In this document: positions 61,243 to 64,000 of the stretch, in pieces | Position numbering within the stretch: position 1 is the first letter of the stretch | How the letters are laid out: each line of letters starts with the position of its first letter | Source of the DNA: Pararhodobacter aggregans | GTDB lineage: Bacteria > Pseudomonadota > Alphaproteobacteria > Rhodobacterales > Rhodobacteraceae | Length of the DNA: 64,000 nt | Assembly: GCF_003075525.1 (NCBI RefSeq) | Contig: NZ_QDDR01000007.1 | Span: 1-64,000 of the forward strand | Reading direction: 5' to 3' | Position numbers and translations under genes: made by a program | Notes under the pieces: generated by a model | The model's input: only the letters and a program-made list of their open reading frames with translations | Database searches by the model: none | Told to the model about the DNA's origin: nothing

Positions 61243-62673
61243 TTATGTCTCGGTCACTTCAGGCAGCGTCAGGCTGACCGTCCCTGTGACGGGTGTTTCG
61301 CCCGATTCTCCCAGCCTTTGCAGGACCGAGGCCGCGTAATAGCCCAGCATCGCCTCCTGTCCGGGGGCGATGCGGAACCCGTCGCCCTCGCGCAGCACGA
61401 TACCATGGCGGACCAGCGCCTCGGTCGCGAATCGCACCGATCCCTCGGCGCTGGCCCCCGGCAGATGCAGATTTGCCCCCTTGGCGCGCGCCTCGGCCAC
61501 CAGCGCCGCCACCCCTGCCTCAAGATCGGGCGCGGGCAACGCGCCGCCCGCCCGAACCAGCGCCGCCGCGACCAGAGGCACCGGCAGGATCGGCACCGCC
61601 GCCCGGATCCGGCCCATCAGATCCGCAGCCAGCGTCTCGGTCGAGGCGCCGGGCTGGCCGGTGACATACTGGCGCAGCGACAGGGGCTCGCCGTAGCAGA
61701 CCGCAGCATGGCCATAGGTCGAGCGCCGCCGCATCAGCTTCTGGCCGATGATCCAGAAGAACCAGCCCGCCGCCTCGGTCAGTTTCAGCCGGAAGCGCCG
61801 GTCGCCGGTCTGGCCCGCCTTGACCAGCACCTCGTCCTCCAGCACCCGGTCGTAGTTCAGCGCCACGGGGACGAAGACCACGTCCTGCTCGCCCGCCACC
61901 TCGAAATCGCGGACGATGTAATGCAGAAGGCCCTTCTTGGCCGGCCCCACCGCCCCGTTCAGGCTGAGCCCGCCCTCGGGGAAGATGGCCTGCGTCACGC
62001 CCTCGGCGATCGACATCTGCACATAGCGCGCCAGCACCGCCCGATAGAGCGCGCTGGAGTACCGCCGCCGGATGAAATAGGCCCCCATCGCCCGGATCAG
62101 CGCCCTGAGCGGCCAGACCCGCGCCCATTCCCCCACCGCATAGCTCAACGCCGAGCGGTCGGCAGCCAGCCAGGTGACCAGCACATAATCCATGTTCGAA
62201 CGGTGGTTCATGACGAAGACCACCGCCGATTTCGGGTCGATGCCGCGCAGGGTGCGGGCCTCGGCCGGACCCAGCCGCACCTCGTAGAACAGGCGGCTCA
62301 GTCCCCGCGCCACCTTGATGGCAAAGCCGAAATAGGTGGCGGTCGAGAAACTCGGCACGATCTCGCGCGCATAGGCGCGGGCGCGTTCAAAGGCGACAGA
62401 GCGGGGGATCTTCTCGTCCCGGGCGTAATCGGCAACCGCCTGCATGACCTCGGGGTCATAGACCAGCCGGATGATCTGGTCGTGGCGGCGCATCAGCTTG
62501 AAGGGCTGGATCGGGCGCTCCAGACGCTTGTTCAGCTCCTCGACCGCGCGCTCCATCCGGCGGCGCAGGAACCAGCGGACCGAGGGGAACAGGAAATGCG
62601 ACAGGAAAGCCACTGCCGCGAAGAGCACGATGAGGATCAGAAGCCACAGAGGCAGTTCGACGCGCTGGAACAT
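61243..62673 (-). CDS. Glycerol-3-phosphate acyltransferase-like (PlsB/LPLAT family)
   Basis: 476 aa. One N-terminal membrane helix (ELPLWLLILIVLFAAVAFLS). The acyltransferase HX4D motif is FVMNHRSNMDYVLVTW (about residues 153-168) and FPEGGLSLNGAVGPAKKGLL is the substrate-binding block; ARYVQMSIAEGVTQAIFPEG connects them. PlsB-type enzymes acylate glycerol-3-phosphate in phospholipid synthesis. It is shorter than E. coli PlsB (about 800 aa), so a related LPLAT is possible. Confidence 0.88.
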   Translation of the reverse strand: MFQRVELPLWLLILIVLFAAVAFLSHFLFPSVRWFLRRRMERAVEELNKRLERPIQPFKLMRRHDQIIRLVYDPEVMQAVADYARDEKIPRSVAFERARAYAREIVPSFSTATYFGFAIKVARGLSRLFYEVRLGPAEARTLRGIDPKSAVVFVMNHRSNMDYVLVTWLAADRSALSYAVGEWARVWPLRALIRAMGAYFIRRRYSSALYRAVLARYVQMSIAEGVTQAIFPEGGLSLNGAVGPAKKGLLHYIVRDFEVAGEQDVVFVPVALNYDRVLEDEVLVKAGQTGDRRFRLKLTEAAGWFFWIIGQKLMRRRSTYGHAAVCYGEPLSLRQYVTGQPGASTETLAADLMGRIRAAVPILPVPLVAAALVRAGGALPAPDLEAGVAALVAEARAKGANLHLPGASAEGSVRFATEALVRHGIVLREGDGFRIAPGQEAMLGYYAASVLQRLGESGETPVTGTVSLTLPEVTET

Positions 62674-62721
62674 GGCCTCTATGTGGCACCCCCGTCGCCG
62701 TTGGGCAAGGACAGGCGCCGG

Positions 62722-62745
62722 GGATGGGCGAATCGCCCATCCTAC
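62722..62745 (-). repeat. GTAG-tipped palindromic repeat (REP-like)
   Basis: On the minus strand GTAGGATGGGCG ATT CGCCCATCC, almost identical to 58171-58194 in opposite orientation. It lies upstream of the plsB-like gene. Confidence 0.75.
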
Positions 62746-62785
62746 GCAAGACCCGCGACCTCATGCCGGGCCAGGACGCCCGCCT

Positions 62786-62807
62786 CATCACTCTGCCGGA
62801 AATACGC
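62786..62807 (-). repeat. TATTT...GCAGAATGAA repeat (left of facing pair)
   Basis: On the minus strand GCGTATTTCCGGCAGAGTGA plus TG; faces the copy at 62884-62905. Together they bound a ~120-bp unit. Confidence 0.65.
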
Positions 62808-62883
62808 CCTTCGGGGCACGGCTGCCTCCCGCGTACCGCTCGGATGACGCCGTCCGGCCGGTGGGGATGCCGGCTCCAAAAGG

Positions 62884-62905
62884 GCGTATTTCCGGCAGAA
62901 TGAAA
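62884..62905 (+). repeat. TATTT...GCAGAATGAA repeat (right of facing pair)
   Basis: GCGTATTTCCGGCAGAATGA plus AA; perfect over 20 bases with the copy at 24724-24745. Confidence 0.65.
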
Positions 62906-62956
62906 GGGCTGGGAACGCACGCGGGGTGGGCGGGCGGGAGCGTGCTTTCCCAGCCC
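62906..62956. terminator. G-rich-loop hairpin near the DUF4336 gene end
   Basis: GGGCTGGGAACGCACGC (62906-62922) and GCGTGCTTTCCCAGCCC (62940-62956) pair with one mismatch around GGGGTGGGCGGGCGGGA. The loop resembles that at 37278-37302. T-rich sequence follows on both strands, so it may stop transcription either way. Confidence 0.6.
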
Positions 62957-63079
62957 TGTTTTATCGGCCTGTTTTATCGGCCCGGGCAACCCAGGGGGCA
63001 ATGTTGACGCAAGATGAACGGGAGGTCTCAACCCCTTGGACTCTCCGGGGTCGACGGGCTGTCCCACGCGTGGGACAGG

Positions 63080-63760
63080 TCAGCCGATCCCGCCCAGGGC
63101 CCGCCGCAGGAACGCCTGACCGCCCGTCGACACCGGCGTCCCATGGGCCACCACGACCCGCTCGGCCGGCCAGTCCCGCACCCGCTGCAGGGCCGGTCCC
63201 GCCCCCCGGCTGGCCAGCCGGAACTTCCGCGGCATGGCTGGTTCCGGGCCGACCATCCGGTCGAGCCGGGCGACCAGCCCGCGCCAGCCGTGAAACCAGT
63301 CCATCGCCATGTTCTGCAACAGGTCGCAGATCAGCACCGTGCGGCTTTCCCGGTGGAAGAGGACCACTTCGGGGGCAATGGAATTGTCGACCAGCACCCC
63401 CTCGATCTGCCCGGCCCACGCGTCCGGCAACCCCTCGCCGATCTCGGCCGTGATGCTCAGATCCGGCCGTTTCGCCGCCAAGCCCGGCGCGGCAAGGACC
63501 GCGGCCTGCGGAAAGGCCGCCGCCCAGTCGCCGAGGAAGCTGTGATGCAGCCGGTTCGGCGCGACCAGCGCCCGCACCGGCCCCAGCGCCCCCACCGCCG
63601 CCACCAGCCCGGGCGCGGCCTGAACCGGCGACCACAGCACCAGCCCGCCATCCCCCAGCCTGAGCACCGCCATGCGGATCGGGAAGCGGAACCCCGCCGC
63701 CCCGGTCACCGGCGCGCCCTCGGCCAGCCAGAGCCCCGGACCGAAGTCTTGCAAGGCCAT
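63080..63760 (-). CDS. DUF4336 domain protein (metallo-beta-lactamase-like fold)
   Basis: 226 aa. MALQDFGPGLWLAEGAPVTG at the N-terminus, NRLHHSFLGDWAAAFP with adjacent histidines, and VVVAHGTPVSTGGQAFLRRA at the end match DUF4336, proteins related to the metallo-hydrolase fold but with altered metal ligands. Function unknown. Divergent from the DksA/TraR-type gene. Confidence 0.85.
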   Translation of the reverse strand: MALQDFGPGLWLAEGAPVTGAAGFRFPIRMAVLRLGDGGLVLWSPVQAAPGLVAAVGALGPVRALVAPNRLHHSFLGDWAAAFPQAAVLAAPGLAAKRPDLSITAEIGEGLPDAWAGQIEGVLVDNSIAPEVVLFHRESRTVLICDLLQNMAMDWFHGWRGLVARLDRMVGPEPAMPRKFRLASRGAGPALQRVRDWPAERVVVAHGTPVSTGGQAFLRRALGGIG

Positions 63761-63814
63761 GTCCTGTCTCCCTACATTCGGGGCAGGCTAGGCCCGTCGG
63801 GGCAGGAGGACAAC

Positions 63815-64000
63815 ATGGCAGGCGGCTGGGCGAAGGACGGCGCGGTCAATGAGCAGATCGAGGCTTCGATCGGCGAGGAACTGGCCCGCCTCAGGCTGCG
63901 CAACCGGGCGGGGGGCGAAAGCCGCAGCCATTGCGTCGAGTGCGACGAGCCGATCCCCGAAGCCCGGCGCGAGGCGATCCCCGGCGTCACCCTCTGCCGC
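63815..64000 (+). CDS. DksA/TraR-type C4 zinc-finger protein, 5' part
   Basis: The first 62 codons are in the window and the gene runs off the right edge. MAGGWAKDGAVNEQIEASIG is followed by CVECDEPIPEARREAIPGVT then LCR, the first half of the Cys4 zinc finger of small DksA/TraR family proteins (YbiI type). GGAGGA precedes the ATG at 63815. The rest, including the last cysteine, lies outside. Confidence 0.88.
   Translation, partial: MAGGWAKDGAVNEQIEASIGEELARLRLRNRAGGESRSHCVECDEPIPEARREAIPGVTLCR

Larger units (their letters stand above)
62674..63079. other. Repeat-rich gene-free region
   Basis: About 406 bp without a credible gene. It contains a GTAG-tipped palindrome (62722-62745), two facing TATTT-box copies (62786-62807 and 62884-62905) around a ~75-bp core, a G-rich-loop hairpin (62906-62956), a tandem CTGTTTTATCGGC duplication (62955-62983) and the DUF4336 gene end. 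Confidence 0.7.

Overview
The window reads as chromosomal DNA of a GC-rich alphaproteobacterium, most likely Rhodobacterales (Rhodobacter/Paracoccus/Roseobacter relatives). Evidence is the combination of a crotonyl-CoA carboxylase/reductase (ethylmalonyl-CoA pathway), an etfA - hbd neighbourhood, COQ9, zur-znuCB/znuA, a pim-like dicarboxylate beta-oxidation operon, TRAP transport, a bacteriophytochrome with an HWE kinase, and intergenic repeats of the type common in that order. No phage, insertion sequence, CRISPR array or plasmid gene was seen. One tRNA (Val, anticodon TAC) is present.

Layout. 1-6.8 kb: end of etfA, an unknown gene, hbd, nadK, glyA, a DUF817 membrane protein, an alpha/beta hydrolase and two small envelope genes. 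6.9-8.9 kb: tRNA-Val, then a fasciclin protein, an RskA-like anti-sigma factor and an ECF sigma factor. 9.1-15.9 kb: IclR regulator and a pim-like operon (fused hydratase/dehydrogenase, thiolase, two acyl-CoA dehydrogenases, hotdog thioesterase). 16.0-19.8 kb: heme oxygenase, bacteriophytochrome kinase-receiver hybrid and a convergent PAS protein. 20.0-24.2 kb: ruvCAB, DUF1127, prmA. 24.2-29.6 kb: DUF1491 gene between inverted repeats, era, a nuclease, a DMT exporter, rnc and two tandem signal peptidase I genes. 30-36.8 kb: ald with a divergent Lrp regulator, rpsU, COQ9, two quinone-reductase-like MDR proteins and a hydrolase. 36.9-40.4 kb: zinc uptake. 

40.4-51.8 kb is the most distinctive block. 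Up to twelve minus-strand genes encode a luciferase-like monooxygenase, two crotonases, a flavin reductase, an acyl-CoA synthetase, a complete TRAP transporter, a RibB homologue that has lost its catalytic residues, a creatininase-family amidohydrolase and AraC and Lrp regulators. Together they look like uptake, CoA activation, flavin-dependent oxygenation and beta-oxidation-like breakdown of an unknown carboxylate.

52-64 kb holds chaC, a 3-hydroxybenzoate hydroxylase-like flavoprotein with a divergent MarR regulator, osmC, lysE, a small secreted protein, a PEP mutase/isocitrate lyase-family enzyme, an amine-oxidase-like flavoprotein, ccr, a glycerol-3-phosphate acyltransferase-like gene, DUF4336 and the start of a DksA/TraR zinc-finger gene.

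The intergenic DNA carries at least three repeat families: GTAG-tipped palindromes resembling REP elements (eleven copies, five clustered at 52.8-53.0 kb), a roughly 21-bp TATTT...GCAGAATGAA box near gene ends, and a longer composite repeat containing TTAA-N7-TTAA. All calls come from reading the sequence; no database search was run.
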